The notes beneath the pieces were generated by a model that worked only from the letters and a program-made list of their open reading frames with translations, did not search any database and had not been told where the DNA came from. A DNA stretch of 64,000 nt. Source: Pelomonas sp. Root1237 (GTDB taxonomy: Bacteria; Pseudomonadota; Gammaproteobacteria; Burkholderiales; Burkholderiaceae_C). Made by a program: the position numbers and the translations under genes. This document shows, in pieces, positions 40,201 through 54,346 of the stretch; within the stretch, counting starts at the first letter, position 1; each line of letters begins with the position of its first letter. Location of the stretch: NCBI RefSeq assembly GCF_001425055.1, contig NZ_LMDK01000019.1:1-64000 (forward strand), written 5' to 3'.

Positions 40201-43200
40201 ATGCGCCGCTGCGCGCAAGCTGCAGCCGTGCATGCGCCTTGCGACGGCATGGGTCACTTTTTCTCGCTGATCAACAGAGGGCTGCGCTTCGCCGCCCTGC
40301 TTGGGCTTGCATTGGGCGGTGGCGCATGGGCGGCAGACGAGCCCGCCCCCACGCCCTGGGCCGCCCGTTCGGATGCGGTGTTCCACCAGGTGCTGGTCGC
40401 GCCGATGTCCTTCACCGCGCTGGCCCAGGACGGCGAAGGCTTCCTCTGGATCGCCACGCAATCCGGGCTGTCCCGTTGGGATGGTTATCAGCTTCGCAAC
40501 TACGTCAGCGACATGGCTTCGTCCGGTGCCTTGCCCGACAGCTACGTGCAGGCGCTGCATGTCGATGACCAACGGCGTCTTTGGGTAGGCACCAGCGCCG
40601 GTGGCCTGGTGCGGTACGAGGCGCGCACCGACCGTTTCGTCGCCCCATTGGCTGCCGGCGCGGCGCTGAGCCGCAAGAGCGTGCACGCCATGCTCGACGA
40701 GGGCAACGGCCTGCTGTGGGTCGGCACCGGTGCCGGTCTGGACCTGCTGGATACCAGTCGCGGTACGGTCCAGCGCCACGCGGTACTGGCCGGGACCAAA
40801 GGCCTGCCCGATGGCGCCGTGCTGGCGCTGCTGCGCGACTCGACGGGCGGCCTGTGGGTGGGTACCGACAAGGGCCTCTTCCGTCGCGCCGCCGGCGGCG
40901 AGCGCTTCGTGCAGGTGGGGCTGCCGGCCGAAGAGCACGCGCCATTCGTCGCCAGGCTGCTGCTGGACAGCCAGCGGCGGGTCTGGGTCGGCACGCGCTC
41001 GTATGGCGTTTTCGTGATCGAGCCCGAGCCTGAGGCCGAAGCGGTGCCGTTGCATCGCCTGTTGCAGGCGGCTGGCGCCGACGTGACGGGGCTGGGCAAC
41101 GCGCCGATCCGCGTGATGGCCGAGGCCGCGCCGGGTGACGTGTGGCTGGCCCCCGATGGGGGCGGCATCCTGCGCATCGACACCCGCCGCTGGGAGATGC
41201 GTCGCGTGCGGCACCGCTCGGACAGCGCGGCCAGCCTGCCCGACGACGACGTTGCTGCGATGTACCGCGATCGCAGCGGGCTGCTCTGGGTCGCCACCGA
41301 CACGGGGCTCAGCCACCACGACGCGCGCCAGGTCACGGTCAGCACCTGGTTCGGCGGCCCCGGCGCAACGGCTGGCATCAGCCACCTCAACGTGCCTTGC
41401 GTGCTGCCCATGCCCGATGGCAGCGTCTGGCTCAGCACGGGCGACGGTGGCATCGACATCGTCAGGGCCGATCAGGGCCGCATGGCGGCATTGCGGCCCG
41501 ACGCTGCCATACCGGCCACCGCGCTGCCCCCAGGCCGCGTGCTGAGCATGGTGCGCGCGCCCGACGGCGTGGTCTATCTCGGTACCCAGCGCGGGCTGTA
41601 TCGCGCCACGGCCGATGGCCGAGCGGTGCAACGGCTGGCTATCCCCGGCCGCTCACCCACTGCCTCGGTGTGGGCCATGGCGATGCAGGACGGCCGGCTC
41701 TGGCTGGGCGGTCTCGACGGCCTGTGGGCGGTGGCCCCGGCCGATGGCCTGCAACTGGGCGTGCTGGCGCATGAGGACGGCAGCCGCCTGGACGAGCAGC
41801 GCGTCACCGCGCTGCTGGCGGGCCGGGACGGCGTGCTGTGGGTGGGCACGCGCACGGGCGTGTTGCGGCTGGACACGGCCACGATGGCACTGAGCCGGTT
41901 GGCGCCCGACGCGCCCGGCCGGGTGGGCTTTCCCGTTGGCTATGTCTCCTCCATGCTGCTGGACCGCCTTGGCCGCCTGTGGGTGGCCAGCTTCGGCGCC
42001 GGCGTGCGCGTGATGGAGGCCGCGCAGGCGCCGCAAGCCCAACCGCAGGTCAGGCGCATCACCCTGGCCGAAGGACTGCCGCACAACGGCGTCGATGCGC
42101 TGGTGCTGGCGCCGAACGGCGACGTCTGGGCCAGCACCGACGGCGGCATCGCCCACATCGCACAGGACAGCCTGCGCGTGCGCAGCCTGCGCGCGGCCGA
42201 GGGGGTGGGTATCCCCACCTACTGGACCAACGCGGGCGCGTCCAGTGCCGACGGCATGCTGCTGTTTGGCGGCATCGGCGGCTTGACCATCGTGGACCCG
42301 CGCCAGCCCGTGGCCCGCGCCGAACCGGCGCCGCTGGTGATCACTGAAGTGCGGCTGGGCGGTGTGCGGGCCGTGGTGCCACCGGCCTCGCCCGGCGACG
42401 AAGCCCTGACTCTCGAACCACAGCGACGCAGCCTGCTGGTCGAGTTCTCGGTGCTCGACTACGGCGCGCCTGAACGCAACCGCTACGAATACCGGTTGCC
42501 GGGTGTCGACGCCGATTGGGTCGCCACCGAGCCGAACCGGCGCATCGCCACCTACACCAATCTGCCGCCCGGCGACCATGTGCTGGAGCTGCGCGGCGCC
42601 GGCGCGCAGGGCGGGTGGTCCGAGGTGTTGCGGCTGCCGCTGCATGTGCGGCCGCGCTGGCACGAGATGCTGTGGTTTCGCGTCGGCCTGGGCGTGGCGG
42701 TGGCCGCGCTGCTCGTCGCGATGATGCAGGCGCGCACGCTGATCCTGCGGCGGCGCCAGCGCACGCTGGAGTTGCTGGTGGCCGAGCGCACGGTGGCGCT
42801 GGAGCAGCGCACGAGCGAGCTCCAGAGAAGCCAGCAGCAGCTGGAGCAACTCGCCTACTACGACGGCCTGACCGGGCTGGCCAACCGGCGCCTGTTCAAC
42901 GACGACCTTCGCCACCTGATGGCCCAGGCGCAGCGCAACGGGCTGGGGCTGTACCTGCTGCTGATCGACCTTGACCATTTCAAGCAGATCAACGACACCC
43001 AGGGACACGACGCCGGCGACGCGGTGCTGAGGACGGTCAGCGCCTGCCTGGGGCTCGCCGTGCGGGAAGCGGATCGCACGGCCAGGCTGGGCGGCGACGA
43101 GTTCGCCGTGCTGCTGCCCGACACCATCGAGCCGGCTGCAGCGGAAGCGGTATGCCGCCGTATTGCCCAGGCGCTGGCCCAGGTACTGCCTCAGGGGCAG

Positions 43201-43359
43201 TCGTCGCTGACGCTGCCCAGCGCGAGCATCGGTGCCGCCTGCTATCCGCGCGACGCGCAGGATGTGGACGGGTTGTACAAGGCGGCCGACCTGGCGCTCT
43301 ACGACGCCAAGCGTGCGGGGCGATCCCGCTGGCATTTGTATGCGGGGCCGCGGGTCTAG
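40201..43359 (+). CDS. Periplasmic beta-propeller sensor fused to a diguanylate cyclase
   Basis: A 1052-residue membrane protein. After a signal-like leader (FAALLGLALGGGAWA|ADE) comes a large periplasmic part with at least ten regulator-propeller blades, each with a variant of GLWVGT-GL (LWIATQSGLSRWDG, LWVGTGAGLDLLD and others). A Y_Y_Y domain (ERNRYEYRLPGVDADW) follows, then one transmembrane helix (about 835-855), a coiled coil and a GGDEF domain with ARLGGDEFAVLL and an upstream READ I site. The ATG at 40201 has GAGGA six bases upstream; 40249 is a possible start that would shorten the leader. It links an external, perhaps polysaccharide, signal to c-di-GMP. Confidence 0.92.
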   Translation: MRRCAQAAAVHAPCDGMGHFFSLINRGLRFAALLGLALGGGAWAADEPAPTPWAARSDAVFHQVLVAPMSFTALAQDGEGFLWIATQSGLSRWDGYQLRNYVSDMASSGALPDSYVQALHVDDQRRLWVGTSAGGLVRYEARTDRFVAPLAAGAALSRKSVHAMLDEGNGLLWVGTGAGLDLLDTSRGTVQRHAVLAGTKGLPDGAVLALLRDSTGGLWVGTDKGLFRRAAGGERFVQVGLPAEEHAPFVARLLLDSQRRVWVGTRSYGVFVIEPEPEAEAVPLHRLLQAAGADVTGLGNAPIRVMAEAAPGDVWLAPDGGGILRIDTRRWEMRRVRHRSDSAASLPDDDVAAMYRDRSGLLWVATDTGLSHHDARQVTVSTWFGGPGATAGISHLNVPCVLPMPDGSVWLSTGDGGIDIVRADQGRMAALRPDAAIPATALPPGRVLSMVRAPDGVVYLGTQRGLYRATADGRAVQRLAIPGRSPTASVWAMAMQDGRLWLGGLDGLWAVAPADGLQLGVLAHEDGSRLDEQRVTALLAGRDGVLWVGTRTGVLRLDTATMALSRLAPDAPGRVGFPVGYVSSMLLDRLGRLWVASFGAGVRVMEAAQAPQAQPQVRRITLAEGLPHNGVDALVLAPNGDVWASTDGGIAHIAQDSLRVRSLRAAEGVGIPTYWTNAGASSADGMLLFGGIGGLTIVDPRQPVARAEPAPLVITEVRLGGVRAVVPPASPGDEALTLEPQRRSLLVEFSVLDYGAPERNRYEYRLPGVDADWVATEPNRRIATYTNLPPGDHVLELRGAGAQGGWSEVLRLPLHVRPRWHEMLWFRVGLGVAVAALLVAMMQARTLILRRRQRTLELLVAERTVALEQRTSELQRSQQQLEQLAYYDGLTGLANRRLFNDDLRHLMAQAQRNGLGLYLLLIDLDHFKQINDTQGHDAGDAVLRTVSACLGLAVREADRTARLGGDEFAVLLPDTIEPAAAEAVCRRIAQALAQVLPQGQSSLTLPSASIGAACYPRDAQDVDGLYKAADLALYDAKRAGRSRWHLYAGPRV

Positions 43360-43371
43360 GCGCTGGGTCTG

Positions 43372-43890
43372 TCAGTTCGGCTCGGGCAACTGGAGCCAGC
43401 GCTGCAGCCGCGTGCGCAGTGCGACGAAGTCCAGCGGCTTGGTCAGGTGCTCGTCCATGCCGGCCTCGAGGCTGGCGGCCACGTCGGCATCCAGCGCATG
43501 GGCCGTCAGGGCCAGAATGGGGAATGCGGGCAGCTTGCCTTCGCGCTGCTGGGTGCGGATGCGGCGGGCGCATTCCAGGCCGTCCATGCCGGGCATCTGG
43601 ATATCCATCAGCACGAGATCCGGGGCGGACTCGGCACAGGCCGACAGGGCTTCGAGGCCGTTCCTGGCCAGGCGGGCCTGAACGCCCATCAGCGCGAGGA
43701 ATTCCAGCGCGACGACCTGGTTGATGTGGTTGTCCTCGACGAGCAGGACCTGGGCTTGTCGTTGGCTCGGGGCGGTACCGCCCTCGTCGGGCTCCGGCGC
43801 GTCAACACCCGCACCGTCGGTGGCGGCATTGAGCCAGAAGGGAACCAGCACCTGCGCCGGCTCGGGCAACCTCGACTTGTCCATCCCCAT
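43372..43890 (-). CDS. Single-domain response regulator
   Basis: A 172-residue protein with a 45-residue polar N-terminal extension and one receiver domain: VLLVEDNHINQVVALEFL, the phosphoaspartate in DLVLMDIQMPGMDG, and the lysine in EHLTKPLDF. This CheY-like type with EDNxxNQ is usual for the receiver of hybrid kinases. There is no output domain, so it probably works inside a phosphorelay. It converges with the preceding diguanylate cyclase gene (12 bp apart) and is divergent from uvrA. Confidence 0.88.
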   Translation of the reverse strand: MGMDKSRLPEPAQVLVPFWLNAATDGAGVDAPEPDEGGTAPSQRQAQVLLVEDNHINQVVALEFLALMGVQARLARNGLEALSACAESAPDLVLMDIQMPGMDGLECARRIRTQQREGKLPAFPILALTAHALDADVAASLEAGMDEHLTKPLDFVALRTRLQRWLQLPEPN

Positions 43891-44109
43891 GTCCTTGTGT
43901 CAGCTTGTTCTTTTCTTATGCGGCCCTCGAGGAGCCGTGAGCCATTGTTGCCTCAGCTGGCGCCGCAGCGCAACCGGATGCCCCATGAATGCAGTGCGAC
44001 TTGGGCCGCTCATGTCGCCTGAAACGACCGCTCGTCGGTCGCGGGTGCTGACAGTTTTCGTCCATGCGTCTCCCTACACTGCTCGCCTTTGTCGTTTTGG
44101 CCCCCATCA

Positions 44110-49734
<5,625 letters not shown>

Positions 49735-49841
49735 GTCGGCCGCGCTTCGGTTTTCCAGAAGTCCGGTTGCGGCTCCGCCTGCTTTGTCCGAGGCATCGGA
49801 CCGGACAAACTGCACCGTTCAATTGACCGGAGAGGTTTGCG

Positions 49842-50234
49842 ATGGCGTTCGTTGTGGGCTGGGTGCTGGTCTTGCTGCTGTTGGCCTTGTGGTCCAGCCT
49901 CGTGTGGGCGGTGCAGTCGTTTCTCACCGGCCTGCTGGCCCATGCCGGCAGTGTCGGCTCGGGTGGCTGGAGCTTGCCGGAATCGCTGAGAGACTGGCTG
50001 CCCGCGGCGGTGGCGGATTGGTTGGTGTCGACGGTCGAGACGCTGTCGCCGCAGTTGCAATCCCTGGCCAGGGCGCTGCCGTCGCTGGCGGGCGGCGTCA
50101 CGGTGCTGGCCTGGGTCGTCTGGCTGCTCGGTGCCGTGGCGCTGTTCATCCTTGGCCTGGCCATCCACGTCGGCGTGGCGCTGTGGCGCAAGTCAAAGGC
50201 ATCCACGTCGCCGCCTGCCACGACGATCCCGTGA
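49842..50234 (+). CDS. Small membrane protein, unknown function
   Basis: A 130-residue protein with an N-terminal transmembrane helix (VGWVLVLLLLALWSSLVWAV), an amphipathic middle (SLPESLRDWLPAAVADWLVSTVETL) and a second helix (LAWVVWLLGAVALFILGLAIHVGVAL), ending with a basic tail (WRKSKAS). GGAGAGG upstream gives a good ribosome site for the ATG at 49842. It follows uvrA and precedes the S9 peptidase on the same strand. No family recognised. Confidence 0.7.
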   Translation: MAFVVGWVLVLLLLALWSSLVWAVQSFLTGLLAHAGSVGSGGWSLPESLRDWLPAAVADWLVSTVETLSPQLQSLARALPSLAGGVTVLAWVVWLLGAVALFILGLAIHVGVALWRKSKASTSPPATTIP

Positions 50235-50273
50235 CGAATGGGGGTCGCCGCGCCTGCTTCTTAGAATTCGTTG

Positions 50274-50289
50274 CCCCTAACCCTAGGGG
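50274..50289. promoter_or_regulatory. Hairpin in the leader of the S9 peptidase gene
   Basis: CCCCTA-ACCC-TAGGGG is a perfect six-pair stem 18 bp before the TTG start and just upstream of the AGGAG site; it could affect translation. Confidence 0.5.
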
Positions 50290-50307
50290 GTAGATTCAGG
50301 AGATCCC

Positions 50308-53049
50308 TTGAAGCCCGTGACCTTCGCTGCCATCAGCAGCCTGGCCCTTGCCGTGGCCCTGTCGGCCGCAGCCCCCCTGCAGGCACAGACCGCGCCGCCC
50401 AAGCCCGTTCCCAGTCTCGAGCAGATCTTCCGTGCCGAGCCTTATCGCAGCGAGCCCGCCAAGGACGCCGATTTCAGCCGCAGCGGCCGCTACCTCGCCT
50501 GGCTGTGGAGCCCGTTCGGCGAGCCCGGCACCGATCTCTGGGTGCACGACACCAAGACCGGCAAGACGCAGCGCATCACGTCGCCCCAGGTCATGGCGGC
50601 CTTCGAGGCGCCGGAGGACATGGAGCGCTTCGACAAGAAGCTCCGGCAGCGCAACACCGAATACGCCGAGCGCCAGGCCCGTGAGGTGGCGCAGCAGGCC
50701 TATCTGCGCGGCGAGAAAGTCGACCTGGCGCAGTGGGAAACCGCCGCGATTGCCACGCTGAAGAAGGAGCTGGCCGAGAAGAAGGCCAAGGACGACGCGC
50801 AAAAGGCTGCGGACAAGGCCGAGGCTGAGCTCGAGAAGCAGGCCATGGCCGCGCTGGCTGCAAAGCGCGCCGGCAAGCCGGTGCCTGCGGCAGCACCGGC
50901 ATCGGCCGCCTCGTCGCCCGACAAGGACAAGGAAAAAGAGCTGTGGGAGCTCCGCGACGAGCTGAAGAAGAAGCTGGCCCGCGACAAGCTCAAGCCCGCC
51001 GATCTCTATCCCGGACCGAGCCAGTTCGCCTGGGCACACAAGGCCGACGAACTGGTCTTCCAGTACCGCGGCGGCCTCTACCGCTGGAAGGCGGACGACA
51101 AGATCCCCACCGTTCAGCCGCTGGTGGCCACGCAGCGCGACCTGAAGCTCGTCGCCTACACGGCCGACGACAGCGGCGTCATCTACACGGACGAGACCCG
51201 CGTGCTGCGCAGCGGCTTCAAGCAGACCGGCGTGCAGGTCATCAACCGCGAGCTCATCCACCCGGACGACGAGCAGAAGAAATACAAGATCGACCAGACG
51301 GCCATCAGCGAGGACGGCCGCTGGATGTCGCTGCTGGCCAAGGCGCCGCTGAAGACGGCCGACGACAAGCCGGCGCCGCCGCCCAAGCAGGTCGAGATCA
51401 TGAACTACAGCGAGCGCTGGGCCACGGCCAAGAAGGTCAACCGCGAGGTGTCCGACGACAAGCGCAACCAGCAGCCGCTGGCCCTCTATATCCGCCAGTT
51501 GCCCACCGGCAATGAGCCGCCCCGCAAGCAGCCTGCGCCTGTGTTCACGCAGAACGGTGGCGATGTCTGGTTCGAGATGAGCGATGTGGCCTGGGCCCGT
51601 GACGGCAGCCGCTATGCCTTCACGACCTGGGAGCGCGACAAGGAGCTGCTGCGCGTCTACATCGGTAAGACTTCTTGCCCCCAGCCGTCGGGTACGACGG
51701 CTGCCCCCCAAGGGGGCGCTGCAGGCCTTGGGAGCGGCCCGGCGGCCTGCGACGAATCCGCCAAGCCCGAGATGGTGCTGGAGCGCCGCGGCGAGGTCGG
51801 CCACGAGGTTGTCAACGTGCTCAAGCCCCGCTTCACGCCCGACGGCAAGACGCTGGTGCTGGCCCTGGACGAAGCCGGCTGGCGCCAGCCCTATGCCATC
51901 GACGTGGCCACCAAGGCGCTGCGCCCCCTCGTCAAGGGCGAGTTCGAGGCCCACCAGGTGATCGGCTTCACGGCCGACAGCAAGGCCATGTTCGTGCTGG
52001 CCAACCAGGGCGACATGGCGGCCATGAATGTGCTGCGTGTCGACCTGGCCAGCGGCGCCACCCAGGCCCTGGGTGCAGCGGGCGAGTACCACCGCGCCGC
52101 GGCGGCCTCGGAGGACGGCCGATGGGTCGGCGCCGTGGCCGGTAACTGGGCCCAGCGCCCGGAGCTCAAGCTGCTGGCCACTGACGGCAAGACGCCGGCG
52201 CGCACGCTGACCGACAGCAATGACAAGGCCTGGGGCGAGTTGAAACTGTTGCGGCCCGAACGCTTCAATTTCACCAACCGTCATGGCGACCGCATCGAGG
52301 CCTATGCCTTCAAGCCCGCCAGTTGGACCGCGGCCGACAAGCGCCCAGCCATCGTCTACGTCTATGGCGGCCCGCTGAACGACCGCCACATCGTCGAGGT
52401 CGACAGCTTCCAGAACACCGCCTATCTGTTCGGCCAATACATGGCCGCCAGGCATGGCTATGTGACCATCGCCGTCGACCCGCGCGGCCACAGCAACTAT
52501 GGCCGCAAGTTCTCTGACGCCAACTGGGAGCGCCCCGGCGAGCCCCAGGCCGAGGACCTGGAAGACCTCGTCAAGTTGCTGCCCACGCAGTTCGGCGTGG
52601 ACGCCCGGCGCATCGGCCTGAACGGCTGGAGCTTTGGCGGCTTCCAGACCCAGTACACGATGTATACGCGACCCGACCTGTTCGCCGCCGGCATCGCGGG
52701 CGCCGGCCCGACCGAATGGGAGAACTACAACAGCTGGTACAGCGGCCGCACCATTGGCAAGGCCACGGATCGCACCAAGCCGGTGTTGCGCAAATACTCG
52801 CTGCTGCCGCTGGCCAAGGGCCTGAAGAAGCCGCTGATGCTGGTGCACGGCATGCAGGACCCGAACGTGCTGTACCAGGACACCGTCAACGTCTACCGCG
52901 AGTTGCTGGATTCGGGCAAGGAGTCGCTGGTCGAGCTCTTCCTCGACCCCGACGGCGTGCATGCCATGGGTGGTGTCGTCAAGCCCGCCGGCTGGCACCG
53001 CAGGTACGAGGCCTTCTGGCTGCGCAACCTGGGCCGCGCGACTCCCTGA
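50308..53049 (+). CDS. Exported S9 (prolyl-oligopeptidase family) peptidase with in-frame repeat insertion
   Basis: A 913-residue exported serine peptidase. The signal peptide (LALAVALSAAAPLQA|QTA) is followed by a beta-propeller with a charged helical insert (about 145-215) and a C-terminal alpha/beta hydrolase. Catalytic residues visible: S775 in GWSFGGFQTQY, D851 in HGMQDPNV, H885 in DGVHAMGG. The start is a TTG at 50308, six bases after AGGAG. Residues about 455-482 (TSCPQPSGTTAAP...) are encoded by an intergenic-type repeat and interrupt a propeller strand region (LLRVYIGK | AKPEMVLERRGE). It is probably a periplasmic dipeptidyl or oligopeptidase. Confidence 0.9.
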   Translation: MKPVTFAAISSLALAVALSAAAPLQAQTAPPKPVPSLEQIFRAEPYRSEPAKDADFSRSGRYLAWLWSPFGEPGTDLWVHDTKTGKTQRITSPQVMAAFEAPEDMERFDKKLRQRNTEYAERQAREVAQQAYLRGEKVDLAQWETAAIATLKKELAEKKAKDDAQKAADKAEAELEKQAMAALAAKRAGKPVPAAAPASAASSPDKDKEKELWELRDELKKKLARDKLKPADLYPGPSQFAWAHKADELVFQYRGGLYRWKADDKIPTVQPLVATQRDLKLVAYTADDSGVIYTDETRVLRSGFKQTGVQVINRELIHPDDEQKKYKIDQTAISEDGRWMSLLAKAPLKTADDKPAPPPKQVEIMNYSERWATAKKVNREVSDDKRNQQPLALYIRQLPTGNEPPRKQPAPVFTQNGGDVWFEMSDVAWARDGSRYAFTTWERDKELLRVYIGKTSCPQPSGTTAAPQGGAAGLGSGPAACDESAKPEMVLERRGEVGHEVVNVLKPRFTPDGKTLVLALDEAGWRQPYAIDVATKALRPLVKGEFEAHQVIGFTADSKAMFVLANQGDMAAMNVLRVDLASGATQALGAAGEYHRAAAASEDGRWVGAVAGNWAQRPELKLLATDGKTPARTLTDSNDKAWGELKLLRPERFNFTNRHGDRIEAYAFKPASWTAADKRPAIVYVYGGPLNDRHIVEVDSFQNTAYLFGQYMAARHGYVTIAVDPRGHSNYGRKFSDANWERPGEPQAEDLEDLVKLLPTQFGVDARRIGLNGWSFGGFQTQYTMYTRPDLFAAGIAGAGPTEWENYNSWYSGRTIGKATDRTKPVLRKYSLLPLAKGLKKPLMLVHGMQDPNVLYQDTVNVYRELLDSGKESLVELFLDPDGVHAMGGVVKPAGWHRRYEAFWLRNLGRATP
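51667..51755. repeat. GC-rich hairpin repeat inserted in the S9 peptidase gene
   Basis: The stretch contains AGCCGTCG-GGTA-CGACGGCT (51683-51702, perfect eight-pair stem) and GCCCCC-CAA-GGGGGC (51703-51717), then GCTGCAGGCCTTGGGAGCGG. This word order is typical of Burkholderiales intergenic repeats, but here it is translated in frame, adding about 28 residues rich in Gly, Ala and Pro. The edges are estimated. Confidence 0.65.
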
Positions 53050-53055
53050 GAAAAA

Positions 53056-54252
53056 TCAGGGCAAGGGCCGCAGTTGCGTCGCCAGCACCTCCTCGGCCAC
53101 CTTCTGGCCGAGGCGGTAGCCCACGTCCACCGAGTTGCGGAAATGCACGCCGCTCCAGACGCGTGAATTGGCCAGCTCCTGGCCCATGGCCTCGGGCGAG
53201 CTCCAGCTGCGCGTCATCGACAGCGCCGAGTTGACCCAGACCAGTGGCGCCTGGCTGTCGCCGCGGAAGTCCTTCAGCAGAGCCTGCAGCGTGCCGCCGC
53301 CGACCGCGCCGCCCGAGGGGTAGTCACTGTTGGGCGGCGTGTGGATCAGCGGTTCCCAGCTCGCGTCGCGCAGCTTGGCATCGGCAAAGGCACCGCGCAG
53401 CGCGTTGTAGGGCCGCCAGTGGCGGTACTTGGTCTTGATGCCGGTGTAGACGATGCGCGAGTCCAGGTCGGCCATGTCCATCAGGGCCAGCATGCGCGCG
53501 AACTCAAGCGGCGTGGCCTTGGTGCTCTCGGCCAGCTTCTTGAGCATCGCCACGGCGTCCTCCCCCTCGCCGGAGTTCCAGAACAGCGCGATGACCGACT
53601 GCTCGCCCGTGCGCTGCGTGCTGACGCGCCCGCCGACGGCCTTGACCTCGGCCAGGTCGCGCAGCGCCACGGCGCTGCCCACGGCCGGCGGCGGGCCAGG
53701 GTCGTAGGCCGCCACGTCCTTGATCGCGAAGGGCTTCATGCGCGCCAGGCCGATGCCCGACTCCTGCTTGTACTCGGGCGTCAGCACATGGATGCCCGGC
53801 GCCGGCTCGACCTTGGGCGGCTCGACGCGCGCGAAGCTGTCATCCGCCCGCGCGGCCAGCAGCGCCAGCGCGACGCGCCGGCCCAGCGCCACGCCCTTGG
53901 CACGCGCGGCCGCGTCGGTCACGGCTTTCAGCGAGGCCTCGTAGGTCTTGTCGAGCAGGGCCTGGTCGGCGCCCGGCACGTTGCCGAGCACGACGCGGGC
54001 GGCGGAGGCGACGGCCGCCTCCGGCGAGGCATCCGGCACCGCCGCCGGCGCTGCGCCATAGGCCTGGTAGCGCGGCGTGATCGCATTCAGCGCGTTGAAC
54101 ATCGCCAGGTCGGTCAGCAGCGTCGCGGGCAGGACCTGACCACGCGGCGACTTCTGCAGCACCTTGGGCGTGGCTTCGGCCCAGTCGCTGACGACATCGG
54201 CGCGCACCGGCGCGATCAGCAGCGCCAGCAGCAGGGCGCAGAGCTTGAGCAT
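53056..54252 (-). CDS. Vanadium-haloperoxidase/PAP2-like exported protein with altered active site
   Basis: A 398-residue protein with a signal peptide (LLALLIAPVRA|DVV) and the helical fold of vanadium-dependent haloperoxidases. Vanadate/phosphate-site motifs: KTKYRHWRP (K-x6-RP) and SRVWSGVHFRNSVDVG (Arg and His ligand). The middle motif, PSGH in active enzymes, reads YPSGGAVGGG, so the acid-base histidine is glycine. Activity may be lost, or the protein may be a phosphatase-like or binding variant. It is convergent with the S9 peptidase gene (6 bp apart) and divergent from the kinase gene. Confidence 0.78.
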   Translation of the reverse strand: MLKLCALLLALLIAPVRADVVSDWAEATPKVLQKSPRGQVLPATLLTDLAMFNALNAITPRYQAYGAAPAAVPDASPEAAVASAARVVLGNVPGADQALLDKTYEASLKAVTDAAARAKGVALGRRVALALLAARADDSFARVEPPKVEPAPGIHVLTPEYKQESGIGLARMKPFAIKDVAAYDPGPPPAVGSAVALRDLAEVKAVGGRVSTQRTGEQSVIALFWNSGEGEDAVAMLKKLAESTKATPLEFARMLALMDMADLDSRIVYTGIKTKYRHWRPYNALRGAFADAKLRDASWEPLIHTPPNSDYPSGGAVGGGTLQALLKDFRGDSQAPLVWVNSALSMTRSWSSPEAMGQELANSRVWSGVHFRNSVDVGYRLGQKVAEEVLATQLRPLP

Positions 54253-54346
54253 GAGGTTCTCCCTGGAAGAAAGACGGCGACGCTACGCCGCGCGGACGGC
54301 CTGCGCAATGAGGAGCGACGCCCTGACCTGCCCTAAGCTGTCGGCC

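Noticed and set aside
31279..43359. Degenerate GGDEF domains
   Set aside because: Both diguanylate cyclases keep GGDEF and an RxxD I site, so they are expected to be active.
43891..44109. A possible LexA box before uvrA
   Set aside because: The 219-bp region has no CTGT-N8-ACAG or close variant; SOS control of this uvrA is not supported by the sequence.
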